A stretch of DNA of 64,000 nucleotides from a virus. Position 1 is the first letter of the stretch, and each line of letters begins with the position of its first letter. Below are positions 1 through 10,844 of the stretch, piece by piece. Position numbers and translations under genes: made by a program. Location: positions 1 through 64,000 of IMG/VR virus record IMGVR_UViG_3300046170_000274; one strand, written 5' to 3'. The notes below the pieces were generated by a model that had not been told where the DNA came from, did no database searches, and saw only the letters and a program-made list of their open reading frames with translations.

Positions 1-39
1 CAGCATAATGCTGAAGCATACATGGTGTTATTAGATTAA
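1..39 (+). CDS. 3' end of a small early gene (partial)
   Basis: The first 39 bases encode the last 12 residues and the stop of the protein that is complete at 60430-60669; the DNA of the two ends is identical here. The window therefore opens inside that gene, and position 1 is an arbitrary cut in a repeating 60,630-bp unit. Function unknown. Confidence 0.85.
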   Translation, partial: QHNAEAYMVLLD

Positions 40-52
40 CACCAACCTTTCT

Positions 53-76
53 GCCCTGGCGCTAACGCGCCAGGGC
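53..76. terminator. 10-bp GC hairpin with TAAC loop after early operon
   Basis: Arms 53-62 and 67-76 pair perfectly around a TAAC loop, 13 bases after the stop codon. The second copy at 60683-60706 keeps a perfect 10-bp stem although two base pairs differ, which is covariation for a functional RNA or DNA hairpin. There is no immediate U-tract, so the terminator role is inferred from position. Confidence 0.65.
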
Positions 77-121
77 GCCAAGTCCGGATCCCTATCCATT
101 CTCAATATAGCTAATCACATC

Positions 122-153
122 GACCCCACCCCCCTTAAACAAAAAAAGGGGTC
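122..153. terminator. Second hairpin before terL (GACCCC/GGGGTC)
   Basis: GACCCC at 122-127 pairs with GGGGTC at 148-153 across an A-rich loop. The same arms recur at 60747-60778 with a different loop. The stem is conserved while the loop changes, so it is probably functional, as a terminator or processing site. Confidence 0.45.
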
Positions 154-251
154 CCACTACTTTTTTCTTTATGGCTTGATTTACAAAGACAGAGCTGTTA
201 AAAACATTTTCAACATCTTAGTGATGCGAAAAAAATTTTAAAAAAATTTTT

Positions 252-1722
252 ATGGATTTAAATAAAGTAGATATAAGTAAATTACCTTCTGATGTAAGAA
301 GACACTTTTAGAAAGCTGCAGGTAATGCATGCAGAAAAAAAGATACAGAATAAAGCTAAGGATGATTTCTATGTCTTTTGTAAAATGCGTGTGGCCCGAT
401 TTTATAGAAGGCTCCCACCATAGACATATTGCAGAAAAATTTAATAAACTTAGCATACGGGTGAAATAACTCGACTGATAGTAAATATGCCACCACGTCA
501 TACGAAATCAGAATTTGCAAGTTATTTGTTACCAGCGTGGATGGTGGGCCGTACCCCTAAGTTAAAAATCATTCAAGCAACTCACACAGGAGAACTTGCA
601 GTAAGGTTTGGTCGTAAAGCTAAAACTTTAATTGATAGTGACGAGTATAAAAAAATATTTGAAACTACTCTTAGAGAAGATTCGCAAGCCGCTGGTAGGT
701 GGGAAACAGCACAAGGTGGTGAGTATTTTGCAGCTGGTGTCGGCGGTGCAATAACCGGACGGGGTGCTGATTTATTAATTATCGATGATCCACATTCCGA
801 GCAAGATGCACTATCGCCCACGGCTCTTGAATCAGCTTACGAGTGGTATACATCTGGTCCGCGTCAGCGTTTACAACCGGGTGGTAAAATTATTTTAGTT
901 ATGACAAGATGGAGTAACAAAGATCTTACAGGTAAATTACTCGCGAACCAAAAAGAAGCGAAAGCTGATCAGTGGCACGTGGTCGAATTTCCAGCAATCA
1001 TGGATCAAGGAACAGAAAAAGCAAAACCCGTATGGCCACAATATTGGAAGTTAGATGAGTTGGAGAAAGTACAAGCAACACTACCTGTTGCTAAATGGAA
1101 TGCACAGTGGATGCAGCAACCAACTAGTGAAGAAGGTGCAATTCTTAAACGTGAGTGGTGGAGAACTTATACTAGGGATTATATCCCACAGTTATCACAT
1201 GTAATACAATCTTATGATACTGCGTTTCTTAAAAAAGAAACTGCAGATTATTCAGCTATCACCACTTGGGGTGTATTTTATCCCAGTGAGGATGAAGGGG
1301 CTAACCTTATTCTTCTCGATGCTATCAAAGGCAGATACGAGTTCCCTGAGTTACGTAGGTTAGCCCTTGAACAATATGAGTATTGGAAACCTGAAACAGT
1401 TATCGTTGAAGCAAAAGCGAGTGGACTACCTCTAACTTATGAGCTCAGAAAGATGGATATCCCCGTTGTCAACTTCACACCGTCTAAAGGAAATGATAAG
1501 CATGCACGTGTCAATTCTGTTGCACCTTTGTTTGAATCTGGTATGATATGGGCGCCTGAACAAAAGTTTGCAGATGAGGTTATTGAGGAATGTGCTGCTT
1601 TTCCATACGGCGACCATGACGACTTGGTAGATTCTACAACACAAGCTCTCATGCGATTTAGACAAGGCGGCTTTCTACAACACCCAGAGGACTATGTAGA
1701 AGACGAAACGCCTCCTACGTAA
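252..1722 (+). CDS. terL: Terminase large subunit, copy 1 (frameshifted near 5' end)
   Basis: This is the ATP-dependent DNA-packaging motor and headful nuclease. Visible motifs are a Walker A-like MPPRHTKSEF (from 487), Walker B LLIIDDPHSE, coupling motif VMTRW, and nuclease acidic residues in SYDTAFLKK, VIVEAKASG and DHDDLVDS. The N-terminal ~75 codons (ATG 252) are shifted relative to the body: comparison with copy 2 shows indels around 288-320, which create an in-frame TAG. No good ribosome-binding site precedes the start, only A/T tracts. The intact protein would be about 490 residues. In copy 2 the end runs on to a TGA overlapping the next ATG, so the TAA at 1720 may also be an artefact. 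Confidence 0.93.
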
Positions 1723-1733
1723 ACGAGAGTATT

Positions 1734-4481
1734 ATGGATGATATAATAAAATTATTGCAAGAATTGATGTCTAAAAAACCTACTCCAAAGGGTGGGATAG
1801 CTGATACTGTCGGCCGGTGTAGAGTTTATTGGTAAGAAATTATCTAAAGAACAGATAGGAGATTTTACTATTATTGGATCTAAACTAACAGATGCAAGTA
1901 GATTTAGACCGTTTGATGTGCGAAATGTAGGTAGAGATAGAAGATATATGTACATGAAAGAATACGCGGATGAATTACAAAGTAACTTTTGAGAAGACAT
2001 TAAGATTTATACAAGACAATCCAGACATTAGATTAACTCAAGCACAGAAAGATAATGTGTTCTACAATCTTGGTGTTTACAGACGTGTCAATGCAGAAAC
2101 TAAAAATTAGAAAAAGGTTATATTGATGAAGGTAAAAACCCAGAAGAAATTTATAAAACAACAGATGAGGATAGACCATTAGAAGAATTACCATTTGTAA
2201 AAGTTTTAGAAAAATTAACAAAACAATAGAAGACTTTCAGAAAAAAACAAAAGAGACAGAAGATATATTTAAGTCACCTAGTCCAGAAGAATTATCAGCA
2301 GGTCAGATTAGATATAAAAAACTGTACAATGGTCCGGGGTACGAGAGAGGTAATTCAAGTTTATATAGAGGTTATGGTAGTAGCTTTTTACCAAGGCTAC
2401 ATGAAAAAGGAATCATCAAACTAGATGATGAGATATATCAAAACTTAAAACAAGGTAAGCACCATTGGGGTGGAGCAGATTTCTTCGCACCGGATCCTAT
2501 TAGAATATGGAGAAAACATTTTGGTGATGATGTGTTTAAAAAATTAGATAACTTCGATCCAGATAACGAAGACATCTTTCAATGGGCTTCTCGAAACAAT
2601 GTTCAACCTGTAAACAAAGTTGGTCCTAAGAATGCGTTAGAGTATATGAACGCAACAGAGATTGGACAAAGGTTAACGGATGAAGCAGAACTACTTAACA
2701 AGTACAAGAACCCTGGATCACAAGGTGAGAATGCTAAATACTATTACGCAGATAAACCAGATCAAAGAATGGAACGGATCACGTACCACGGAGAAAACAT
2801 ACAAGGTTATGAGACAGCTTTACAGAAAGATGGATCCCTGAAGCATATAACAAATACGCTGCAGAATTCCGTCAAAAAACAAATGATGCAAATGTAATAC
2901 CGTTTAATAAAGATGAAGGCATCAGAGCCATAGCTGCTGATTCAGAAGAAGGTAAAGAAATTACAAAAGGTATATTAGATTTAGCAGATAGATCTAGTGG
3001 AGAAAATATTGTTACACTTGCGGATCCTGTATTAGATGCCATTACAGCAATTAAAGCTTTAGAACCTATGGATGCTATGAAAGAAGCAAACTTAGTTGCA
3101 GGTAAACAAGGTAAGTATGCAAACTTATCTGATGAACAAGGTAAACAAAATTATAGAAGATACTAACGATCATATCTTTGAAAGAGATCCTATCGAACCA
3201 GAAGACTTTGCAGAAGGTGGACGTGTTAATTTTAAAGATGGTGGAAGAACAAATTTTTTTAAAGGAGCACAAGCAGATACTAAAAAAGGTAAATCTATGT
3301 CACCAGGAACTTCTGCTAAAGGAGTAGGTAGACAAGATAGAGATTCTCAATACACAGGTGGAGGATATGATTCTTCAAAAAATAAATCAGGAAGAACAAC
3401 TACAACAAGCGGAGAAGGTGGAGGAAGTGGTTATACACCAACTTCAGAACCACAAAATATTGATAACAAATTAGTAGCCGAAACAGGTGTTATAGAAAAA
3501 CAATTAGAAAAAAAATTAAAAAGCTTAATACCAGCAGATTTAAATAAAGATGAAGAAGCTTTATTTCTTATGAACTTAAAAGAAAAATATTTTCCTACAA
3601 AAAGAATTAATGATCCATTTTTTAGAAATACTCAAATTAAAGACAAAGAAATTAATTTACTAGATACTAATCTTTTAGATTTTAAATTAAAACATCCAAA
3701 CATAAGTATTGAAAACGAATCAGGTTTTATTGATAGAGACAAACTAAAAACAGTAATTGATAATGCACAAATTGTTGGAGATGCATCTTTGTTAAATGAC
3801 ACATTACAGTTATCTAGAAATCTAGATACTATGGGATCAGGTATAACAGAAATTAATTATACTCCTAATGAGTATCTTAATTTAACCAGTTCTAATGTTG
3901 AAGATAGAAACTATGATATTACAGGAAAACTTCCAATAGGTCCTTTTGATTTATCTACACAATTAAATTATATGGATAATGAACTTTTAAATAAAACCGA
4001 CAGAATTAATTACGATCAAGATGGTGTAAAAGGTTCTTATGTAGCCGATAAAGATTCTGTAAGACGTAATTTAGATTTAGATAAAAATTATAATATAGGT
4101 AATTTTGATTTTAGTTTAAAAGGAGGATATGATGATGTTAAATATGATGACGGATATTCTAGATATAGTTCTACTTTAACTCCTAAAATATCTTACTCTA
4201 ATAATATTGGAGATGGCATATTTAAAACAAGTGTTGCAAAAGAACTAATAGAGGGAGGTCAAGTTCCCAATTTAAGTTTCTCTGGTTCTTATCCTGTAAT
4301 GGGTGGAGAGCTCACAGGAAATTTTACTAATGTATTAAGTGATGACATGGGTAGTACCATAGGATATGATTATTCCAAAGGTTTACCAGGAAGTAATAAT
4401 TATTTAGAATTTAAAGCAAGAACAGATCCTTTTAACTTAAGAGACTCTGCTTTATTTTTTGGACTTAGAAAGGAAATTTAA
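1734..4481 (+). CDS. Large virion-associated protein with C-terminal beta-barrel-like domain (multiple frameshifts)
   Basis: The start (MDDIIKLLQ) is judged from the second copy at 62371. Indels near 1812, 1988, 2100, 2210, 2830 and 3140 break the frame; the intact product would be ~915 residues. The C-terminal 460 codons are open from 3096. They hold a GGRVNFKDGG motif, a low-complexity Gly/Ser/Thr linker, then ~200 residues of alternating polar/hydrophobic strands with D/N/G turns (for example SLKGGYDDVKYDDGYSRY), ending in ALFFGLRKEI. This resembles an outer-membrane beta-barrel. The position between terL and portal and the GG motif shared with other virion genes suggest a structural or ejection role, which is inference. 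Confidence 0.55.
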
Positions 4482-7400
4482 TGGCTTACATATTTGATCC
4501 AATACGAAACACATTTGTAGATGATGAAGATACAAGTCTTGGTAACAAACTTGCATTAAACGATAACGATGAGTTAGATAAAGCGATTAGACAGCTCGAT
4601 GAGCAGTTTGGTCCAGGCACCGTGCAGGAAGGTACAGAAGGTATACCAACCCCTCCTAAAACTATCGAGAGAGATATGTTTAAAAATGCGTTTAAAGAAA
4701 GCGCAGCAGATGGTGGTATGATTGGTGGTGGAACTATAGTCGGTCAAGATATGGGTAATAGAACTGGGTTTGTTGATCCCAAACTTATAATAGGTGGTTC
4801 AAGAACACCTCCACAGTTTAAAGGTATGTTTGGAGTAAGAACAAGTTTAACCGTTCCTGAAAATACACAAGGCTATTTAGGAATGAGTGGTGAACAGGCT
4901 GTATTTGCAACAGAAACAGATGCTCAAAGATTTATAGATGAGGACATACAAAAATTAAATAAAATTGCACAAGAAAATAAAAAAAGAAGTCCTGTTATAG
5001 AAAAAAGATTAGAAGACATAAGAGAGTATGTTAAAAATTTAAAAGCTTCTGGATCAAAAAAAATATATTTAGATGATATCATAGATAACTTTATAGGTTC
5101 TAAAACTGTTTTTGGAACTGGTAGATATCAAGATGATCAAACAGAAATTAAATCAAGAGTTTCTATAAGAGATAATATTAGAGAAGCTTTAGGTGATAAA
5201 GAATATAACAAGTTAGAAAAAGGACCTGGAGGAGATAGAAGAATTGTAGATGAGAAAAAAGTTAAATTTAATAAATTAGTACAAGACGTAAATAGAGGTG
5301 ATTTACCTATATTAGAATTGGGATCTGAAGCAAGAGGAACAACAACTAATATTAAACAATATCTAACAGCTAATAATAAAAAAAGATTTGATAAGCTACT
5401 TTCTAAATTAAGAGCAATAAACTCTAGATTATCTCAACCACGATCTATTTATACCGATGCAGATCTTGATACAATTTCTAAAACTACTACAAAAACATTT
5501 AATAAAATGACAAAAGATTTTCCTAGCGCTATTGAGTCTAGAACTTTAGTATTTAAAGGTGGCACAAGATTTTATGATGCTAAAAGTTACGCTCTTGCTT
5601 TGATTGGAAGACATGTTGAACAAGGAGGTAAACTTTACAAACATGTGGGTGGTGACACTATGAAAGATGTAAAATTTAGAAACACAAAAACTAATAAATT
5701 AATTACTATTAGAAATATGGATTTAAATAGCCCAGAGTTTAAAGAAGTTACTAAAGTTTATAATGAATTTGAAAAATTAAAAAACAGTCAAATAGATAAT
5801 CCATTAACCGGTGAAAAAATTTCGCTTAACAATGCTATAAAAGAAGGTTCAGGTGGAAAAGATTATATAATAATAGATCATACAAAAGGTATTAAAAAAA
5901 GTCCTTTAAAAAATTTAATTATTACTACTCAAAAACAAAACATAGGTTTTGAATTAGCAGGATTAAGTGACCAAGATAAAAAAAGATTTTATAGAGAAAA
6001 AGTAGATTTTGATACTAACTTAGATAGATTTACTAAATATGGTCAAAGACTTTTAACAAAAGGTAATTACAAAAAACCTACAGAAACTGTTGAAGAATCA
6101 AGATCATTATTAGATAAAATAAAAAGTGGCGCCTCATCTATTAAAAACAAAATGGATGCTACTAAAATGCTTTCGAGTAAAATACCCGGTGGAGCTATTG
6201 CATTAACTCCTCTTGATTTTACAATGAGCATGGCTTCAGGAATGCCTTTAGCAGAATCATTAGCTAGTGCTGGATCTTATTTAATTAAAGATCCATACTT
6301 AGGAAGAGCTGTTAATGTGCCTTTAGCAATAGCACAAGATATGCAAGATCCAGAACAAGCTTTAGCAAAAGGAATTGAACGTGGAGAAAAAGCAGAAGCT
6401 TTCTTACAAGATTTAGTAAGTGGTTTAAAAGAAGGTGCCGGTGATCAACCTGATATAGATCCTTTTCAAGCAGCAGAAGGTGGCCGTGCAGGATATAAAA
6501 CAGGTGGTGGTGTAGAAATTACTCCAATGCCAAGAGTAGATTTCAATGGCGGTGGTGCAGTTGGTGCTGATGATGACTTTGCAAAAGAACTAGAATATTT
6601 TTTATTGAACCCAGAAGCTGAATTACCAAAAGCAGATAGCTACAGAGAAACCATGAACCCTGTTGCGTTATTAAATGACATGATCGATCCAAGAAACTAC
6701 GCATACTACGCAGATAGATTAGCAGAGACTGGTATTAGAGTTGGTGAGTTTGGTGCAAGAGTATTACCTGCACTTGGTCAGTTGACCGCGGATCTTATAC
6801 AAAGACCTGCGTTCAAAGTTACAGGCGGCACGGGTCAAGGTTATGTTCAAGACTACACAGATATAATGCCATCTAATATTAAAGGTACAGGAATCTTTAC
6901 TGAGTTCTTAGATAACTTAGTTGGAACAGAAGGTACAAAAGTTATTACAGAAAAAACAGGATTAAAAAGTTTAATTGAATCTGAAGAACAAAAACAAAAA
7001 GATAGAAGATCAACTATTGGTCCTAAAGTATTAGCAGACCAAGTAACTCTTGGTGCAGAACTTACAGCACCTATATTTCCTGGTTTAAAATTATTAAAAG
7101 CTTATGCTAAAAATAGAAAGCTACCGGTTAATGATACGACAAAAGAAATTTTAAACAAAGAAATTGATGAAGTGTTATCAGCACAAAATTTAACACGTAG
7201 AGATTTTTTAAAAGCAACAGGTGCAGGTGGTACAATTATTCTTGCTAAGATGTTAGGCTTTGGAGATGAACTTGCAACTACAACTAAGGTTGCAGAAAAA
7301 GTTGCAAAAGACACAGTAGGTGGAACTTACCCTCCTCCGTATTTTTTTAAACTAGTAGAAAAAATTAGATTTATGGGAGACGACATAACTGAAAAAGCTG

Positions 7401-7720
7401 CAACACAAGATAGACAAGTTGTTAAAAAATATAAAGATTATGAAATGAGTGAAGATGCTGCAACAGGAGAAATTACAATTTTAAAAAGAAATGAAGGATC
7501 TTTTTATGATCAAGATGGTATACTATCTGAAGAATATATAGTTTATAAACCAGGTATAGCTGATGAGACAACAAAAGGCACTCCTCCTCCTGAATATGAA
7601 GAGTTTACATTAAGACCAGATGGTGAGGGTAAATTAAAAGATTCTGAAGATGGCCTAGATAGCATAGAAGAAATTTTAGAAGAAGTAGGTGACCCTGATT
7701 CTTTAACACTTAAAAAATGA
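4481..7720 (+). CDS. 1,079-residue accessory virion protein with internal twin-arginine motif
   Basis: The ATG overlaps the previous stop. The long uninterrupted frame has an N-terminal Gly motif (GGGTIVGQDMGNRTGF, ~residues 82-97) also found in the gene at 35171, a basic middle region with an HNH-like stretch (IIDHTKGIKKSPLKNL), a second motif EGGRAGYKTGGG (~6477), and TRRDFLK at residues 905-911 followed by a short hydrophobic run. The last is a textbook Tat consensus in an unusual internal place. I do not recognise the full-length family. A virion or DNA-delivery role is inferred from its place just before the portal gene. Confidence 0.5.
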   Translation: MAYIFDPIRNTFVDDEDTSLGNKLALNDNDELDKAIRQLDEQFGPGTVQEGTEGIPTPPKTIERDMFKNAFKESAADGGMIGGGTIVGQDMGNRTGFVDPKLIIGGSRTPPQFKGMFGVRTSLTVPENTQGYLGMSGEQAVFATETDAQRFIDEDIQKLNKIAQENKKRSPVIEKRLEDIREYVKNLKASGSKKIYLDDIIDNFIGSKTVFGTGRYQDDQTEIKSRVSIRDNIREALGDKEYNKLEKGPGGDRRIVDEKKVKFNKLVQDVNRGDLPILELGSEARGTTTNIKQYLTANNKKRFDKLLSKLRAINSRLSQPRSIYTDADLDTISKTTTKTFNKMTKDFPSAIESRTLVFKGGTRFYDAKSYALALIGRHVEQGGKLYKHVGGDTMKDVKFRNTKTNKLITIRNMDLNSPEFKEVTKVYNEFEKLKNSQIDNPLTGEKISLNNAIKEGSGGKDYIIIDHTKGIKKSPLKNLIITTQKQNIGFELAGLSDQDKKRFYREKVDFDTNLDRFTKYGQRLLTKGNYKKPTETVEESRSLLDKIKSGASSIKNKMDATKMLSSKIPGGAIALTPLDFTMSMASGMPLAESLASAGSYLIKDPYLGRAVNVPLAIAQDMQDPEQALAKGIERGEKAEAFLQDLVSGLKEGAGDQPDIDPFQAAEGGRAGYKTGGGVEITPMPRVDFNGGGAVGADDDFAKELEYFLLNPEAELPKADSYRETMNPVALLNDMIDPRNYAYYADRLAETGIRVGEFGARVLPALGQLTADLIQRPAFKVTGGTGQGYVQDYTDIMPSNIKGTGIFTEFLDNLVGTEGTKVITEKTGLKSLIESEEQKQKDRRSTIGPKVLADQVTLGAELTAPIFPGLKLLKAYAKNRKLPVNDTTKEILNKEIDEVLSAQNLTRRDFLKATGAGGTIILAKMLGFGDELATTTKVAEKVAKDTVGGTYPPPYFFKLVEKIRFMGDDITEKAATQDRQVVKKYKDYEMSEDAATGEITILKRNEGSFYDQDGILSEEYIVYKPGIADETTKGTPPPEYEEFTLRPDGEGKLKDSEDGLDSIEEILEEVGDPDSLTLKK

Positions 7721-7875
7721 AAAAATTAACTAAAACAATACCACCTAAAAGAGGTCCTAATCCACAGGGGTTGAATATTCCTCTAAAACAAGTTAAAGTG
7801 TCAAATACACAGGAGAAAATAAATGGCAGACATAGACAAGTCTTTACCAAACGTAAAGACATCAATAACGGTTGA
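7717..7875 (+). CDS. Small basic protein, 52 residues
   Basis: The start overlaps the previous stop (ATGA) and the 3' end overlaps the portal start. The N-terminus (MKKLTKTIPPKRGPNPQG) is Pro/Lys-rich, as in small proteins often found beside marine-phage portal genes. Function unknown; translation through the portal start is possible but unproven. Confidence 0.45.
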   Translation: MKKLTKTIPPKRGPNPQGLNIPLKQVKVSNTQEKINGRHRQVFTKRKDINNG

Positions 7876-10260
7876 TCCCGAAGAAGAAATAGAAATTGCA
7901 GAACAGAAGGAAATAGAAGCTTCTGAAGAACCTGTAGAGGTTAACCCTCAAGAAGATGGTAGTGTAGAAATTAATTTTGATCCAAGCAAAGTAAACATTG
8001 AAGGTCAACAAGGACATTTTGATAACTTAGCAGAATTATTACCTGAAGATATTTTAGATCCAATAGGAAGTGAGTTAGTTGAAAACTATATGGACTACAA
8101 AGCATCAAGAAAAGATTGGGAACAATCTTACACAACAGGTTTAGAATTACTTGGTTTTAAATATGAAAACAGATCAGAACCTTTTCAAGGAGCTAGTGGT
8201 GCAACTCACCCAGTTCTTAGCTGAAGCTGTTACACAGTTTCAAGCGGGAGCTTACAAAGAATTATTACCAGCAGAAGGACCTGTTAGAACTCAAATAGTA
8301 GGTAACTCAGATCAAAATAAAGAAGCTCAAGCACAACGTGTTAAAGATTACATGAACTATGAGTTAATGGAAAAAATGAATGAGTATGAACCAGAGTTTG
8401 ATCAAATGTTATTTCACTTACCATTAGCTGGATCTACATTTAAAAAAGTTTATTATGACGATTTACTAGGACGAGCTGTTTCAAAGTTTGTTCCAGCAGA
8501 TGATTTAGTCGTTCCGTATTCTGCTACCTCATTAGAGGATGCGGAAGCGATTATTCAAACAATTAAAATATCAGAAAATGATTTACGTAAACAACAAGTA
8601 GCTGGTTTCTACAGTGACATTGAATTACAAAAACCACAAAGTATTTCAAAAGACGAAATAGAAAATAAAGAGAGAGAATTAGAAGGAACTAAAAAAACAG
8701 GTAAGCAAGAAAATATTTATACTTTATTAGAATGTCATGTTAATTTAGATTTAGAAGGATTTGAAGATAAAGACCAAGAGTTAAATGAAACAGGAATTAA
8801 GTTACCGTATATTGTAACTATTGATGAATCATCTAGACAAGTTTTATCTATCAGAAGAAACTTTGAACCAACAGACCCAAAGAAAAATAAAATACAATAT
8901 TTTGTACATTTTAAATTCTTACCAGGTTTAGGTTTTTATGGTTTTCGGTCTAATCCACATGATAGGTGGACTGTCTAGAACAGCGACCGCAGCTTTGAGA
9001 CAGTTATTGGATGCGGGAACGTTATCTAATCTGCCAGCTGGATTTAAACAACGTGGAATAAGAGTTAGAGATGAAGCAGCACCATTACAACCAGGTGAAT
9101 TTAGAGATGTAGATGCTCCAGGTGGTAATTTAAGAGATGCTTTTATGACTCTTCCTTACAAAGAGCCATCAGGAACGTTATTACAATTAATGGGAATAGT
9201 TGTACAAGCTGGTCAGAGATTTGCAGCTATTGCTGATATGCAAGTGGGTGAGGGTAACCAAGGCGCTGCAGTAGGAACTACTGTTGCACTTCTTGAACGT
9301 GGTTCACGTGTTATGTCTGCAATACATAAAAGATTATATTCAGGTATGAAACAAGAATTCAAATTATTATCTAAAGTATTCAAAACATATTTACCACCTG
9401 TTTATCCTTTTGATGTAGTAGGTGGCAGAAGAGAAATTAAACAAATGGATTTTGATGACAAAGTAGATATTTTACCTGTTGCAGATCCAAACATTTTTTC
9501 TATGGCGCAAAGAATTTCTATGGCACAAACTGAATTGCAACTTGCAACATCACAGCCACAACTGCATAATTTATATGCAGCTTATAGAAAAATGTATGAA
9601 GCATTGGGTATTAAAAATATTGATCAAATATTACCACCTCCTGCACCAGTTCAACCAATAGATCCAAGTTTAGAACACATAAATGCTTTGGGTGGAAAAC
9701 CTTTTCAAGCTTTTCGTGGACAAGACCACACTGCACACATAACTGCACACTTAACTTTTATGTCAACTAATATGGTTAGAAATAATCCTGCTATTATGGC
9801 ATCAATTCAAAAAAATATTCTTGAACATATTAGTCTAATGGCACAAGAACAAGTAGAATTAGAGTTTGCAGAGCCATTACAACAAATGCAAATGCTTCAA
9901 ATACAAGCTCAACAAGATCCACAAGCTAAACAACAGCTTCAACAGTTGTCAGAACAGATAGAAGCAAGAAAAGCAGTGTTAGTTGCAGAGCTAACAGGCG
10001 ATTTTGCTAAAGAAGAAAAAGAAATTACGTCTCAATTTGACTCTGATCCACTTTTAAAACTAAAATCTAGAGAAGTTGATCTAAGAGCAATGGAAAATGA
10101 ACGTAAAAAAGAAGCTGATGAAGCAAAAGCTGACCTAGATAGAGCAAAATTAGTTCAAGCTAGAGAAATTTTTGACGATAAGCTTGAACAAAACCAAGAT
10201 TTAGCAGAATTAAGAGCTGGAGTAAGTCTTGCAAAAAAAAATAATACTAATATAAATTAA
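7823..10260 (+). CDS. Portal protein (two frameshifts)
   Basis: This is the dodecameric head-vertex channel that binds terminase. The start is MADIDKSLPN behind an AGGAG site. An acidic N-terminus is followed by a portal body (MDYKASRKDWEQ, GASGATHPVL, AEAVTQFQAGAYKELL), a loop region with MQVGEGNQGAAVGTTVALLE, and a Gln-rich coiled-coil C-terminus. The frame shifts near 8212 and 8945 by one base each; homology reads straight through, so one ~810-residue protein is intended. Overall pattern fits the large portals of podoviruses. Family assignment is from recall. Confidence 0.8.
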
Positions 10261-10274
10261 TAAAGGTAAAAAAT

Positions 10275-10454
10275 ATGATAAATTACAAAAAAACAAAAGA
10301 AGTTAGCATTCCTGAACAAAATGTAGAGATAGATCCTAGATCTAAGACTACAGCTGATGGTGCATTTAACTATATTCCTACTGGAGACAAGGAAAAAGTT
10401 AGAGGACAAAAAAGAATGTTAGCTGAAAAGAAAAAACCAGCTACTTGGTACTAA
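10275..10454 (+). CDS. Small protein, 59 residues
   Basis: ATG follows AAAGGTAAAAA. It reads MINYKKTKEVSIPEQN and ends KKKPATWY; it is mixed-charge, with no membrane segment. It lies between portal and holin-like genes, with a 3-nt gap to the latter. Unknown function, probably a minor head protein. Confidence 0.6.
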   Translation: MINYKKTKEVSIPEQNVEIDPRSKTTADGAFNYIPTGDKEKVRGQKRMLAEKKKPATWY

Positions 10455-10457
10455 ATT

Positions 10458-10844
10458 ATGTGGTTATCGGCAATTAAACTAGCCGTTTCTGCTGGTAGTA
10501 AAATTTATGCTAACAAGCAGAAGACGAAAATGGCAATGAGTGAAGCACAACTCATGCACGCTACAAAAATGGCCGAAGGTCAGGAAGCTTACCAAGGAAA
10601 ACTTTTAGAAGCCCGTCAATCGGACTGGAAAGACGAGGCGGTTTTGATAATTTTAAGTTTGCCCGTGTTGGTGCTCGCTTGGGCAGTGATATCGGATGAC
10701 CCAACAGCGATGGACAAGGTAAAATTGTTTTTCGATATGTTCTCGCAGCTCCCGTCATGGTTCACAAATCTTTGGATCCTTGTCGTGGCGTCGATATATG
10801 GTATAAAGGGTACACAAATTTTTCGTAACGGAGGAAAAAAATAA
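10458..10844 (+). CDS. Holin-like membrane protein
   Basis: 128 residues: an amphipathic basic N-terminal half, then WKDEAVLIILSLPVLVLAW and a second hydrophobic segment (LWILVVASIYGIKG). This layout matches phage or gene-transfer-agent three-TM holins, which open the inner membrane at lysis. It lies 30 kb from the endolysin. A head-associated membrane role is possible. Function inferred from topology. Confidence 0.55.
   Translation: MWLSAIKLAVSAGSKIYANKQKTKMAMSEAQLMHATKMAEGQEAYQGKLLEARQSDWKDEAVLIILSLPVLVLAWAVISDDPTAMDKVKLFFDMFSQLPSWFTNLWILVVASIYGIKGTQIFRNGGKK

Larger units (their letters stand above)
1..3235. repeat. First copy of long diverged direct repeat
   Basis: This segment is homologous and colinear with 60631-63871. 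It covers the end of the small early gene, two hairpins, terL and the first ~500 codons of the next virion gene. The copies differ mostly by scattered, often synonymous substitutions plus single-base indels, so they come from related but different genomes. Homology stops abruptly after 3235. Confidence 0.9.

Noticed and set aside
5820-5960. HNH endonuclease in the 1,079-residue protein
   Set aside because: Only the IIDHTKGI...NL part resembles HNH; the second His and metal ligands are not evident.
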